In this document: piece by piece, positions 8,003 through 18,427 of the stretch
How the letters are laid out: each line of letters opens with the position of its first letter
How positions within the stretch are numbered: position 1 is the first letter of the stretch
DNA from: Pseudomonas solani
GTDB lineage: Bacteria; Pseudomonadota; Gammaproteobacteria; Pseudomonadales; Pseudomonadaceae
DNA length: 64,000 nucleotides
Assembly: GCF_026072635.1 (NCBI RefSeq)
Contig: NZ_AP023081.1
Coordinates: 6,196,501 to 6,260,500, forward strand
Direction: 5' to 3'
Notes under the pieces: generated by a model
What the model was told of the DNA's origin: nothing
Seen by the model: only the letters and a program-made list of their open reading frames with translations
Database searches by the model: none
Position numbers and translations under genes: made by a program

Positions 8003-9454
8003 TCAGAAGCTGTACTTGGCGCTGAAGGCGATGTGGTCGCGATCGGTCTGGGCGTTGTCGGCCGGGCTGCCGAGGTAGGCGTTGTAGCTCGCCTCCAGCG
8101 ACAGGTTGCCGAGGTGCTCCCAGGTGGTACCGACGGACAGGCGGTTGCGACCCCGGCTGTAGCTGCCGAGGGAGGACTTGCCGTTCACGCCCTGGTTGAA
8201 GGAAACCGGAATGGAAAGGTCCCAGCCGGGCAGGACCTCGATGTAGCGCGCGCTGGCCCTCAGGGTGTAGCCCCATGCCGAGCGGTCGTTCCACAGCTCG
8301 TCGCTGGCGGCGCGCCCGGCCAGGTGCGCGCTGTCGTTGTCGAGCACGCGGTTGTAGCCGACCTCGCCGTTGAGGGTGAAGTTGTCGGCGAACGGCGTGT
8401 GGCCGAAGCCGTGGGTCACCGAGAGCAGCGCCTGGCCGGTGCGGCCCCGCGCGGTGTGTCGGGCGCCGCCGATGTTCACCGCCAGCGGCAGGTGGTTCTG
8501 CACGCTGATCTCGCCATTGACGTTGGTGTCCACCACCGGCGTCTTGGCGTGGTAGCGCAGGCGGTAGACGCCGAACTCGGTGTTGTTCAAGCGCTCGGCG
8601 ACGTAGCGCAGGGCCAGGCCGAACTGGCCGCTGTCGCCGGGCTCGTCGTCACGCAGGCGCTGCAACCGCCCGGTGGCGTTGCTGAAGCCGCCCTTGTCGA
8701 TGAGGTCGGTGGTGGAGAAATAGTTGCCGACCGCGCTGAGTCGGGTCTTCTTCCACTCGTACTGGTAGTAGGCCTGCAGGTCGAGCGTTTCGGTGAGGCC
8801 GAAGGAGGCGAACAGCTGGCCCACCGGCAGGGTGCGCTCCTTGACCTCGACACCCGGCACGTTGGACTTGGTGGCATCGAAGGGACTCATGGCCGAGGCG
8901 ACACCGTTGCCGTTGTAGACGCTTTCGCCCCAGTAGACCACCTGCCGCCCGAGCCGCAGGTTGAGCGGTCGTCCGTCGATGTGCCAGGTGCCGTAGAGGT
9001 AGCTGTCGAGCAGCTCGAAACCACCGCCATGGGCGTCGCGGGTCTGCGAGGAGAAGCGGTCGGGGCGCGAGCACTGCCCGGCGGCGAAGCAGTTGGAGGT
9101 GCCCGTGCGGTTGTCGTTGCCACGGTGGTAGACGTCGTCGTAGTAGGCGCTGCCACGGATGAACAGGCCGAAGTCCTTGCGGTAGCTGATGTCGGCGTCG
9201 CTGACGATGCCCAGGCGGTGGCTGATCAGGCTGCCGCGCTTGAAGGCGTTGTTGCCGTCGTTGCCGTTGGCGTTGTCGTTGCCGCCCAGGGCGTGGGCCG
9301 GCTTCTCCGTACGCCAGGCCAGCCCGTAGGAGATCACGTGGCTGGCCTGGATCTTCACCTCGTCACCGGGCTCCAAGAGCGCCGCAGCGGCAGTGGTGCT
9401 GGCCAGCAGCAGGCCGGCCAGGGCCGGAAGGGTGAAGCACGCTGTTGTTGTCAT
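8003..9454 (-). CDS. DUF1302 outer-membrane beta-barrel protein
   Basis: A 483-residue exported barrel protein, somewhat short for DUF1302 (often over 550). The signal peptide covers about residues 1-24 (AGLLLASTTAAAA). Many alternating amphipathic strands follow, and it ends HIAFSAKYSF with the C-terminal phenylalanine used by the Bam machinery. Key family segments are LNLRLGRQVVYWGESVYNG and the conserved N-terminal GDEVKIQASHVISYG. A Asn/Asp/Gly-rich loop (GGNDNANGNDGNN) lies near residue 60. It is the first gene of the operon with DUF1329 and the phosphatase, and is probably an outer-membrane channel for hydrophobic compounds. Confidence 0.87.
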   Translation of the reverse strand: MTTTACFTLPALAGLLLASTTAAAALLEPGDEVKIQASHVISYGLAWRTEKPAHALGGNDNANGNDGNNAFKRGSLISHRLGIVSDADISYRKDFGLFIRGSAYYDDVYHRGNDNRTGTSNCFAAGQCSRPDRFSSQTRDAHGGGFELLDSYLYGTWHIDGRPLNLRLGRQVVYWGESVYNGNGVASAMSPFDATKSNVPGVEVKERTLPVGQLFASFGLTETLDLQAYYQYEWKKTRLSAVGNYFSTTDLIDKGGFSNATGRLQRLRDDEPGDSGQFGLALRYVAERLNNTEFGVYRLRYHAKTPVVDTNVNGEISVQNHLPLAVNIGGARHTARGRTGQALLSVTHGFGHTPFADNFTLNGEVGYNRVLDNDSAHLAGRAASDELWNDRSAWGYTLRASARYIEVLPGWDLSIPVSFNQGVNGKSSLGSYSRGRNRLSVGTTWEHLGNLSLEASYNAYLGSPADNAQTDRDHIAFSAKYSF

Positions 9455-9755
9455 TGTTGGCCTCCAACCCGGTTGGCGAGATGCCGCCGAGCTCAGTCAT
9501 GGGGGAGGCCACTATCGAAACGAGAGGCGGGGCCGGTCATAGTCCGTTGGGACTAGGCTCGCCCTTCACGGTCCTTGGTGGGCGAGGCACCGGGCGCGGC
9601 CGAACGTCACGGCGCAGAGCGGCGCGAGGCGATCCGCGCGTGTCCCCGGGCCGGGCGAGCGAGGCACCGTCGTACGGAGGCCCGGGCCATTTCCACGGCA
9701 GGAAGCGCCCATCTGCGCGCGCCGCATCGGAGCCCGTCGAACGCCCGCTGCGCAA

Positions 9756-9778
9756 CGTTTGCGTAAGGTTCGCAAACG
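9756..9778. promoter_or_regulatory. Perfect 8-bp inverted repeat, candidate operator
   Basis: CGTTTGCG at 9756-9763 and CGCAAACG at 9771-9778 form a perfect inverted repeat with a 7-nt spacer. It lies about 90 nt before the RimK-like gene in a 411-bp gap that also carries the upstream region of the divergent DUF1302 operon. The geometry fits a dimeric repressor site. There is no T-tract, so it is not a terminator. I see nothing else distinctive in the rest of the gap. Confidence 0.45.
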
Positions 9779-9865
9779 CCCCGTAAAGCCTGCGTAACGA
9801 CGCGAGACAGGGCCGCGGCTTACTGCTTAATTGAGGCGCACCACCTCTCAAGCGGGCCCGTGAAG

Positions 9866-11446
9866 ATGTCTTCGGTTCAAGCCAGTCTCAGCAGCATCCC
9901 CCCCGACCCACTCCAGGCCGTCGGCCTCGCGCAGGGCCTCCTGCAGCGGCGCAACGGCGGCCAGGTGCTGATCATCGTCGAGCGCAAGGAGGACTGGTCC
10001 TCCTACATCCCCAGCGAGGAAATGCTCACCGCGCGGGAGTACCTCGAGCAGTCGCGGGGCGGCGAGCTGGACAAGAAGGTCCAGGTCATCAACCTGTGCC
10101 GCCACTACAAGTACCTGGGCCACGGCTACTACTGCTCGCTGCTGGCCGAGGCGCGCGGGCACAAGGTCATCCCCTCGGTGCGCACCATCAGCGAGCTGGC
10201 GCGCAAGTCGCTCTACGGCCTGGCCCTGGACGACCTGGAGAAGTCCCTGGAAGAGGCCCTCGCCCAGCACCCCTGGGCCAACACCGAAGGCTTCACCCTC
10301 AGCCTGTACTTCGGCCGCACCGACTTCGAACCGCTGCAGGAGATCGCCCGCCAGCTGTTCGAGGCCTTCCCCTGCCCCATCCTCCTGGTGGACGTACGCA
10401 AGGGCGACACCTGGCGCATCGCCGGCCTGCGCCCGGGTTCGCTGCACAAGCTGCGCGAGGCCCAGGAAGACCAGTTCGCCAGCGCCCTCGACGGCTTCAA
10501 CCGCAAGGTCTGGCGCCTGCCGCGCTCGCGCCGGGTGGCGCGCTACGACCTGGCCATCCTGCACAACTCGGACGAGCCGCTGCCGCCCTCCAATGCCCGC
10601 GCCCTGGAGAACTTCGTGCGGGTCGGCAAGCGCCTGGGCATCGAAGTGGACCTGATCGAGAAGAAGGACTATTCGCGCCTGGCCGAGTACGACGCGCTGC
10701 TGATCCGCGAGACCACCAGCGTCGACGACCACACCTACCGCTTCGCCAAGAAGGCCGAGAGCGAGGGGCTGATCGTGATGGACGACCCGGCGTCGATCCT
10801 GCGCTGCACCAATAAGGTGTTCCTCACCGACCTGCTGCGCAGCCACGGCCTGAGCATGCCGGCCACCGAAATCCTCTACCGCGACAACCCCCAGGAGCTG
10901 GACAAGGTCGGCGAGCGCCTGGGCTTCCCCCTGGTGCTGAAGATCCCCGACGGCTGCTTCTCGCGCGGGGTGATCAAGGTGGAGAACCTGCAGCAGCTGC
11001 GCGAGGCCAGCGCCGGGCTGTTCGAGCACTCGGTGCTGCTCCTCGCCCAGGAATTTCTCTTCACCGAATACGACTGGCGCATCGGCATCCTCAACCGCCG
11101 GCCGATCTTCGCCTGCCAGTACTTCATGTCCAAGGGCCACTGGCAGATCGTCAACCACAAGGCCCAGGGCACCGAGGTGATCGGCGAATGCCGCACCCTG
11201 CCGGTGGAACAGGCGCCGAAGGCGGTGGTGGAGCTGGCGCTGAAGACCGCCAACCTGATCGGCGACGGGCTCTATGGCGTCGACCTCAAGGAAGTGGACG
11301 GCAGCGTCAAGGTCATCGAGGTGAACGACAACCCCAACCTCGACGCCGGCATCGAGGACGCCCACCTGCGCGATGAGCTCTATAGCCTGGTGCTGGAGGA
11401 CTTCATCCGCCGCCTCGAACTCAAGCGCCGTGGCGGCGCCCACTGA
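9866..11446 (+). CDS. RimK-like ATP-grasp ligase with N-terminal RLAN-type domain
   Basis: A 526-residue protein in two parts. The N-terminal half (QVLIIVERKEDWSSYIPSEE, then KVQVINLCRHYKYLGHGYYC) fits the RLAN domain that precedes some RimK-like enzymes. The C-terminal half is an ATP-grasp fold: ILRCTNKVFLTDLLRSHGLS, FPLVLKIPDGCFSRGV for nucleotide binding, and VIEVNDNPNLDAG as metal-binding motif near residue 495. ATP-grasp ligases of this group join an amino acid to a carboxylate through an acyl-phosphate. The start is ATG 9866; a GTG at 9860 is possible and no strong ribosome binding site is seen. It heads a five-gene operon with a GNAT-peptidase fusion, a pairing noted in comparative studies of amidoligases. 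The product is unknown. Confidence 0.88.
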   Translation: MSSVQASLSSIPPDPLQAVGLAQGLLQRRNGGQVLIIVERKEDWSSYIPSEEMLTAREYLEQSRGGELDKKVQVINLCRHYKYLGHGYYCSLLAEARGHKVIPSVRTISELARKSLYGLALDDLEKSLEEALAQHPWANTEGFTLSLYFGRTDFEPLQEIARQLFEAFPCPILLVDVRKGDTWRIAGLRPGSLHKLREAQEDQFASALDGFNRKVWRLPRSRRVARYDLAILHNSDEPLPPSNARALENFVRVGKRLGIEVDLIEKKDYSRLAEYDALLIRETTSVDDHTYRFAKKAESEGLIVMDDPASILRCTNKVFLTDLLRSHGLSMPATEILYRDNPQELDKVGERLGFPLVLKIPDGCFSRGVIKVENLQQLREASAGLFEHSVLLLAQEFLFTEYDWRIGILNRRPIFACQYFMSKGHWQIVNHKAQGTEVIGECRTLPVEQAPKAVVELALKTANLIGDGLYGVDLKEVDGSVKVIEVNDNPNLDAGIEDAHLRDELYSLVLEDFIRRLELKRRGGAH

Positions 11447-11459
11447 AGGAGCACGGCCC

Positions 11460-12407
11460 ATGCGCCAGAGCTACAGGCTGACCGACGGCACCCTGCGCCC
11501 CTGCACCGACGACGCGGCGCCGCTGCAGCTGTGCATCGCCCCCGAGGCCGAGGAGCTGGAGTGGCTGCGCAGCCGCTTCGGCCTCGACGCCCATGCCCTG
11601 GCCTCGGCCCTGGACCCGGATGAGGTGGCCCGCGTGGAATTCCGCGCCGGCTCGCTGTTCCTCATCTGGAAGCGCCCGGAGAACTACTCCGGCGGCGAGC
11701 GTTTCGCCTTCGAGGTGTCCTCCTTCGGCATGCTCCTGGACGAGCGCCAACTGGTGCTGATCTCCAACGCCGACTCGCTGCTCGGCGGCCTCTCCGGGCG
11801 CCATGACCTGCACCAGCCGCTGGATGTGCTGCTGGCCATCCTGCTGGGCAACATCCACCACTACGAGGGCCACCTCAAGGTGATCAAGCTGGTCGCCCGC
11901 GAACTGCAGCAGCGCTTCAACCAGAGCCAGCACAACCGCCACCTGCTGCAGATGCTCGGCCTCAGCGAAAGCCTGGTGTATTACCTCAACGCCATCCACG
12001 GCAACGGCGCGGTGCTGGCCCGCCTGCGCAGCCAGGGCGAGCGCCTGGGCTTCCCCCCGGCAAGCCTGGAGCTGCTCGACGACCTGATCATCGAGAACGA
12101 CCAGTGCATCAAGCAGGCGGAAATCTATTCCACGGTGCTGGCCGGCCTCATGGAGGCGCGCGGCAGCCTGCTGAACACCACCATGAACGAGATGCTGCGC
12201 AAGCTCACCCTGATCAACGTGGTGTTCCTGCCGCTCAACCTGATCGCCGGCATCGGCGGCATGTCCGAGTTCAGCATGATGACCGCCGCCATCCCCTGGT
12301 GGCTCTCCTACCCGCTGTTCGTCCTCGCCCTCGCCGTGCTGGCGGGCCTGATGTTGCTGGCCCTGCGCCGGCTGGTGGCCGCCCGCGCATCGCCCCCGGC
12401 CAGCTGA
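11460..12407 (+). CDS. CorA/ZntB-like membrane protein with altered GMN loop
   Basis: A 315-residue CorA-family protein. It has a soluble N-terminal domain, a long helix (HYEGHLKVIKLVARELQQRF and following) and two C-terminal transmembrane segments (LINVVFLPLNLIAGI; SYPLFVLALAVLAGLMLLAL). Between them the channel-family signature GMN is replaced by GGMSEF, so the canonical Mg2+ selectivity loop is changed at the asparagine. A strong AAGGAG ribosome binding site lies before ATG 11460, 13 nt after the ATP-grasp gene. Either it carries another cation or it has a non-transport role in this operon. The family assignment is firm; the function is open. Confidence 0.85.
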   Translation: MRQSYRLTDGTLRPCTDDAAPLQLCIAPEAEELEWLRSRFGLDAHALASALDPDEVARVEFRAGSLFLIWKRPENYSGGERFAFEVSSFGMLLDERQLVLISNADSLLGGLSGRHDLHQPLDVLLAILLGNIHHYEGHLKVIKLVARELQQRFNQSQHNRHLLQMLGLSESLVYYLNAIHGNGAVLARLRSQGERLGFPPASLELLDDLIIENDQCIKQAEIYSTVLAGLMEARGSLLNTTMNEMLRKLTLINVVFLPLNLIAGIGGMSEFSMMTAAIPWWLSYPLFVLALAVLAGLMLLALRRLVAARASPPAS

Positions 12408-12478
12408 CGCAACGCCCCCCACTCGCAACCGCCGCCGGGCATCCCGCCCGCTGGCATCACTCACCCCAAGGAAGCCCC

Positions 12479-12625
12479 ATGGAACCCCTGCACATCGCCC
12501 TCAGCGTCCTCGTCGCCATCGTCGCCCTGAGCATCGCCATCAACTACGTCGACAGCCGCATGAAGCCCGGCGACCTGGCGCGACAGGCGCGCGACAAGGC
12601 GTCGCGACGGACACCCCGCCGCTAA
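12479..12625 (+). CDS. 48-residue single-pass membrane peptide
   Basis: A small open frame in the 273-bp gap between the CorA-like and GNAT-peptidase genes. It has an AAGGAAG ribosome binding site correctly spaced before ATG 12479. The protein has one hydrophobic helix (IALSVLVAIVALSIAINYV, residues 6-24) and a basic tail (RQARDKASRRTPRR), the pattern of an N-out/C-in membrane peptide. I do not recognise a family. Position and spacing suggest it belongs to the surrounding operon, possibly as a membrane anchor or modifier. It could be lineage-specific. Confidence 0.6.
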   Translation: MEPLHIALSVLVAIVALSIAINYVDSRMKPGDLARQARDKASRRTPRR

Positions 12626-12680
12626 GCCCCTCGCGCCGGGCGCAACCGTGCCCGGCCCCCTGCCTGAGCCAGGAAGCGCC

Positions 12681-13856
12681 ATGAATTTCAGCTTTCGCGA
12701 TGCCCGCCCCGACGACCTCGACGCCCTGCTCCACCTGGAGAACCAGTGCTTCGAACTCGATCGCCTGTCGCCGCGCAGCTTCCAGTGGATGATCGCCCGC
12801 GCCCACGCCAGCCTGGCGGTGGCCGAGGCCGCCGGCCGGGTCATGGGCTACGCGCTGCTGCTGTTCCACCGCGGCACCTCGCTGGCGCGGCTCTACTCCA
12901 TCGCCATCGCCCCGCAGGCCCGTGGCCACGGCCTGGGCAAGGCGCTGCTGGCGGAGGCCGAACGCCGCGCCCGCGACCACGACTGCGCCTACCTGCGCCT
13001 GGAGGTACGCCCGGACAACCCGGCCGCCATCGGCCTCTACGAGCAGGCCGGCTACCGCCGCTTCGCCTGTGTCGACGACTACTACGAGGACCACGCCCAG
13101 GCCCTGCGCTACGAGAAGCGCATCGTCCAGCGCCCCCTCGACGCCGCGCGGGCGGTGCCCTACTACCAGCAGAGCACCGAATTCACCTGCGGCCCGGCTT
13201 GCCTGATGATGGCCATGGCCGGCCTGCAGCCCGGCCGCCCCCTCTCGCGGCGCGAGGAAGTACAGCTGTGGCGCGAGGCGACCACGGTGTTCATGACTTC
13301 CGGCCACGGCGGCTGCAGCCCCCAGGGGCTGGCCCTGGCCGCCTGGCGCCGGGGCTTTCGCGTGCGCCTGCAGGTCAGCGTCGAAGGCCCCTTGTTCCTC
13401 AGCGGCGTGCGCAGCGAAGGCAAGCGCGAGGTGATGCGCCTGGTGCACGAGGCCTTCTGCGACGAGCTGCGCGCCAGCGACGTGGAGCAGGTGCCTGCCA
13501 GCCGCCAGGACCTGCCGGCGCTGCTCGCCGAGGGCGGCCTGCCGCTGGTGCTGATCAGCAGCTACCAGCTGACCCGCACCAAGGCCCCGCACTGGGTGCT
13601 GGTCACCGGCTGCGACGAGGATTTCGTCTACCTCCACGACCCGGACATCGACCACAGCCGCCACCGCCAGGCGCTGGACTGCCAGCACATGCCGGTGAGC
13701 CACGCACGCTTCCAGCGCATGCGCCTGTTCGGCGGCAGCAAGCTGCGTGCCTCGGTGGTGCTCTACAGCCCGGCTGGCAGCCCGCCTCGATGGACGAACG
13801 CCCATCCGCCGACTAGCGTTCAAGCACCTTCCCCATGCAGCGAGCCCACCCCATGA
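12681..13856 (+). CDS. GNAT acetyltransferase fused to C39-like cysteine peptidase
   Basis: A 391-residue fusion. Residues 1-150 are a GNAT domain like RimI (IAPQARGHGLGKALLAEAE, about 76-94; NPAAIGLYEQAGYRRF). Residues 155-345 are a papain-like C39 domain: QSTEFTCGPACLMM gives Gln164 and nucleophile Cys170, KAPHWVLVTG gives His304, and YLHDPD gives Asp320, so the catalytic set is complete. No ABC transporter domains are present, unlike bacteriocin exporters. The last 25 residues are Pro-rich and may be extra. The stop overlaps the next ATG (ATGA). With the RimK-like ligase this suggests synthesis, capping and trimming of a peptide or peptide-like metabolite; that is inference. Confidence 0.88.
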   Translation: MNFSFRDARPDDLDALLHLENQCFELDRLSPRSFQWMIARAHASLAVAEAAGRVMGYALLLFHRGTSLARLYSIAIAPQARGHGLGKALLAEAERRARDHDCAYLRLEVRPDNPAAIGLYEQAGYRRFACVDDYYEDHAQALRYEKRIVQRPLDAARAVPYYQQSTEFTCGPACLMMAMAGLQPGRPLSRREEVQLWREATTVFMTSGHGGCSPQGLALAAWRRGFRVRLQVSVEGPLFLSGVRSEGKREVMRLVHEAFCDELRASDVEQVPASRQDLPALLAEGGLPLVLISSYQLTRTKAPHWVLVTGCDEDFVYLHDPDIDHSRHRQALDCQHMPVSHARFQRMRLFGGSKLRASVVLYSPAGSPPRWTNAHPPTSVQAPSPCSEPTP

Positions 13857-14239
13857 ACAGACTCCGAATCGCGCTAGCCTCCGCCGCCCTGCTGGGCAGC
13901 GCTCTCACCCCGACCCTCGCCAGTGCCGATGTCGGCTTCGGCGTCGGCCTGAGCTATGTCTTCGGCAGCGGGGGTGGCCTGTCCGTGGGCGTCAAGGCCT
14001 TCTCCAACGACGAGGACAACGAAACCGTCGGTTCCCTGGGCCTGGACTACCTGGTGCAGGCGGGCGCCTTCCGCCCGAACATCGGCGTCGCCTACCAGGG
14101 CGAGGGCTACTTCAGCGGCGCGGACGTCGGTTACAACCTGGGCAGCCAATCGGTCGACTTCGGCCTCGGTGGCGGCTGGTCCAACAGCGATGACGACCAC
14201 AAGACCCCGGCGCCCGCCCCGGCTCCTATCCCCATCTGA
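13853..14239 (+). CDS. Small secreted Gly-rich beta-strand protein
   Basis: A 128-residue protein with a clear signal peptide (MNRLRIALASAALLGSALTP..ASA). The mature part has short glycine-rich, alternating strands (DVGFGVGLSYVFGSGGGLSV; SVDFGLGGGWSNSDDD) resembling half of an outer-membrane barrel, and ends in a Pro/Ala tail (TPAPAPAPIPI) without a terminal aromatic residue. It overlaps the GNAT-C39 gene by 4 nt and is followed by a terminator, so it is the last gene of the ATP-grasp operon. It may be the exported product, a substrate of the modifying enzymes or an accessory envelope protein. No family recognised. Confidence 0.75.
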   Translation: MNRLRIALASAALLGSALTPTLASADVGFGVGLSYVFGSGGGLSVGVKAFSNDEDNETVGSLGLDYLVQAGAFRPNIGVAYQGEGYFSGADVGYNLGSQSVDFGLGGGWSNSDDDHKTPAPAPAPIPI

Positions 14240-14262
14240 TCGGCCACCGCCGCACCGACCCG

Positions 14263-14290
14263 AAACCCTGCCTGGCGCGGGGTTTTCTTT
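14263..14290 (+). terminator. Intrinsic terminator of the ATP-grasp operon
   Basis: AAACCC (14263-14268) pairs with GGGTTT (14280-14285) around an 11-nt loop that contains further G/C pairs. T-rich sequence follows. It lies 24 nt after the last gene of the operon and before the convergent O-methyltransferase gene. Confidence 0.65.
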
Positions 14291-14300
14291 GGCTGCGGCG

Positions 14301-14972
14301 TCAATCCACCGCCAGGCGCATGGACAGCTCCACGTCCTCGGCGAAGGGCAGCGAGAGGTAGCCGCTGTTGGCCTCACGCACCCGCGCCAGGTACTCGGGG
14401 CAGTGGTCGGCGTTGTCGGCGATCACCAGCGCGCCGGGGCGCAGGCGGCTTTCCACCAGGGCGAGGATCTCCGGGTAGAGCGCCTTGGCACCGTCGAGCA
14501 ACAGCAGGTCGATGGAGTCGGGCAGGTCCTGGGCCAGGGTGCGCAGCGCATCGCCCACGCGGAACTCCACCAGGTCCTCCAGACCGCCGGCGGCAAGGTT
14601 GCCCCGGGCCCGCGCCACCTTGGTGGGCTCGAACTCGCTGGTGATCAGGCGGCCACCGCCGTTGTCGCGCAGGGCCGCTGCCAAGTGCAGCGTGGAGATG
14701 CCGAAGGAGGTGCCGAACTCGACTATGGTGCGCGCGCCGCTGCTGCGCGCCAGCAGGTACAGCAGGCGCCCGGTCTCGCGGGAAACGGGCAGCGCGACAT
14801 CCTTCAGGCGGCCGTAGAACTCGCGGTATTCGGTCTTGCTCCGCATCAGCCGCGCCACCTCGCCTTCGGGGAGGTCGGTCAGGGTGCTCGCCAGGGTCTG
14901 CCAGGCCGTGTCGGCCTCGGCGAACAGGCGGTCCAGCAGGGCGGCAAGGTGGGTATCGGTCAGGGTGTTCAT
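14301..14972 (-). CDS. Class I SAM O-methyltransferase (catechol-type)
   Basis: A 223-residue methyltransferase. The SAM-binding motif I is VEFGTSFGISTLHLAAAL (about residues 84-101). The acidic motif LLLLDGAKALYPEIL and the late motif LVIADNADHCPEY, with its metal/cofactor-side aspartates, match the small O-methyltransferases of the Methyltransf_24/3 group. I use ATG 14972, which has a GGAGAC ribosome binding site, rather than a longer frame that runs through the promoter. It is divergently transcribed from a TetR regulator that probably controls it. Substrate unknown, probably a small hydroxylated aromatic or similar compound. Confidence 0.85.
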   Translation of the reverse strand: MNTLTDTHLAALLDRLFAEADTAWQTLASTLTDLPEGEVARLMRSKTEYREFYGRLKDVALPVSRETGRLLYLLARSSGARTIVEFGTSFGISTLHLAAALRDNGGGRLITSEFEPTKVARARGNLAAGGLEDLVEFRVGDALRTLAQDLPDSIDLLLLDGAKALYPEILALVESRLRPGALVIADNADHCPEYLARVREANSGYLSLPFAEDVELSMRLAVD

Positions 14973-15018
14973 GCAAGGTCTCCAGGAGTCATTGAGCGCA
15001 TCGTTGGCGCCGGAATAG

Positions 15019-15054
15019 AATGCGATCAATCCGTCAGGTTTTACTATTCGCATT
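15019..15054. promoter_or_regulatory. Candidate operator between O-methyltransferase and TetR genes
   Basis: AATGCGA (15019-15025) and TCGCATT (15048-15054) form a perfect 7-bp inverted repeat across the 95-bp divergent gap. The nearby sequences GAATAG and CTATTC extend the symmetry imperfectly. TetR regulators typically bind such sites near their own promoter. The 22-nt spacer is long for a single TetR dimer, so it may be two half-sites. Confidence 0.4.
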
Positions 15055-15067
15055 GCCAGGCCCCGCC

Positions 15068-15703
15068 ATGACCGAACGCCAGAACCCGCGTATTTCCTCG
15101 CGCAAGCAACCCCAGCAGGCCCGCTCCAACGAGCTGGTGGCCACCATCCTCCAGGCCGCTATTCAGGTTCTGGCCAAGGAAGGCGCGCAGCGTTTCACCA
15201 CTGCCCGGGTGGCCGAGCGCGCCGGTGTCAGCGTCGGCTCGCTGTACCAGTACTTCCCCAACAAGGCGGCCATCCTCTTCCGCCTGCAGAGCGACGAGTG
15301 GCGCCAGACCAGCGAGCTGCTGCGCCGCATCCTCGAAGACCTCGCCACCCCGCCGCTGGCACGCCTGCGCACCCTGGTGCACGCCTTCCTCCGCTCCGAA
15401 TGCGAGGAAGCCGATATGCGCGTCGCCCTCGACGATGCCGCCCCGCTCTACCGCGACGCCCCCGAAGCGCAGGAAGCCAAGGCCGCTGCCGGGCGCATCT
15501 TCGAGACCTTCATGGAGGAGGTACTGCCCGCCGCCCCGGGCGCCACCCGCACCCTGGCCAGCGACCTGGTCACCACCACCCTCGGCACCGTGGGCAAGCA
15601 ATTCTCCGAGCGCCCGCGCACGGCGGAGGAGATCGAGCGCTACGCCGACGCCATGGCCGACATGCTCTGCGCCTACCTGGAATCGGTCGCCGCGCGGGGA
15701 TAG
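15068..15703 (+). CDS. TetR-family transcriptional regulator
   Basis: A 211-residue TetR regulator. The N-terminal HTH covers about residues 20-65 (TILQAAIQVLAKEGAQRFTT, then VAERAGVSVGSLYQYFPNKA). The C-terminal helical domain (DMRVALDDAAPLYRDAPE..) resembles TetR_C subfamilies that sense small ligands. It is divergent from the O-methyltransferase, with an inverted repeat in between, so repression of that gene and of itself is the natural hypothesis. Downstream lies REP-rich DNA. Confidence 0.88.
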   Translation: MTERQNPRISSRKQPQQARSNELVATILQAAIQVLAKEGAQRFTTARVAERAGVSVGSLYQYFPNKAAILFRLQSDEWRQTSELLRRILEDLATPPLARLRTLVHAFLRSECEEADMRVALDDAAPLYRDAPEAQEAKAAAGRIFETFMEEVLPAAPGATRTLASDLVTTTLGTVGKQFSERPRTAEEIERYADAMADMLCAYLESVAARG

Positions 15704-15735
15704 AGGGGGAACCGTCCCCGCGCGGGCATGACCGT

Positions 15736-16066
15736 TGTGGGTGGATGACGCTCTTTTCATCCACCAGGCGATATCGAGCCCCGCACCGCCGCACCGCCTG
15801 GTGGGAGCGAATTCATTCGCGATGAAACATCCGCCCACTCGCAGCCCAGTGCCGGCAGTGGGTCTTTCGCGGCTGAAGCCGCTCCCACGGGAATGCCCGC
15901 AGCGGAACCGAACACCGCACCGTTGGGCCTCGCTGCGCTCGGCGCCAACCTACGACGCAGCCTGTAGGTCGGGTGCAACCCGACACCCCCGCCCCCACCA
16001 CGCGGGTTTCACCCGCCCTACGGAGCCAACCGCTGTGTAGGGTGGATGACGCTCTTTTCATCCACC
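15736..16066. repeat. Mosaic of REP-like palindromes
   Basis: In order: GGTGGATGACGCTC.. core (15739), GTGGGAGCGAATTCATTCGCG (about 15801), TTCGCGGCTGAAGCCGCTCC (about 15866), GTTGGGCCTCGCTGCGC.. (about 15922, ending CCTAC), GTAGGTCGGGTGCAACCCGA (about 15965), a GTAG-headed palindrome in reverse (GCGGGTTTCACCCGCCCTAC, about 16002), and a second GTAGGGTGGATGACGCTC.. copy (16037). The first four modules are in the same order as in the array at 1195. No coding gene is supported in the 459-bp gap. Confidence 0.8.
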
Positions 16067-16162
16067 AGGCGGAGTCGAATGCAGCACCGAGTGACGGGCA
16101 CTCGCACCCCGAATGCACGACGCCTCCCGAAGGAGGCGCCGTGGTTCAGCCCGGGGGGTGGA

Positions 16163-18427
<2,265 letters not shown>

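Noticed and set aside
6565..8025. A 486-codon plus-strand open frame
   Set aside because: Antisense to the DUF1329 gene, with a shadow-type composition and no recognisable domain.
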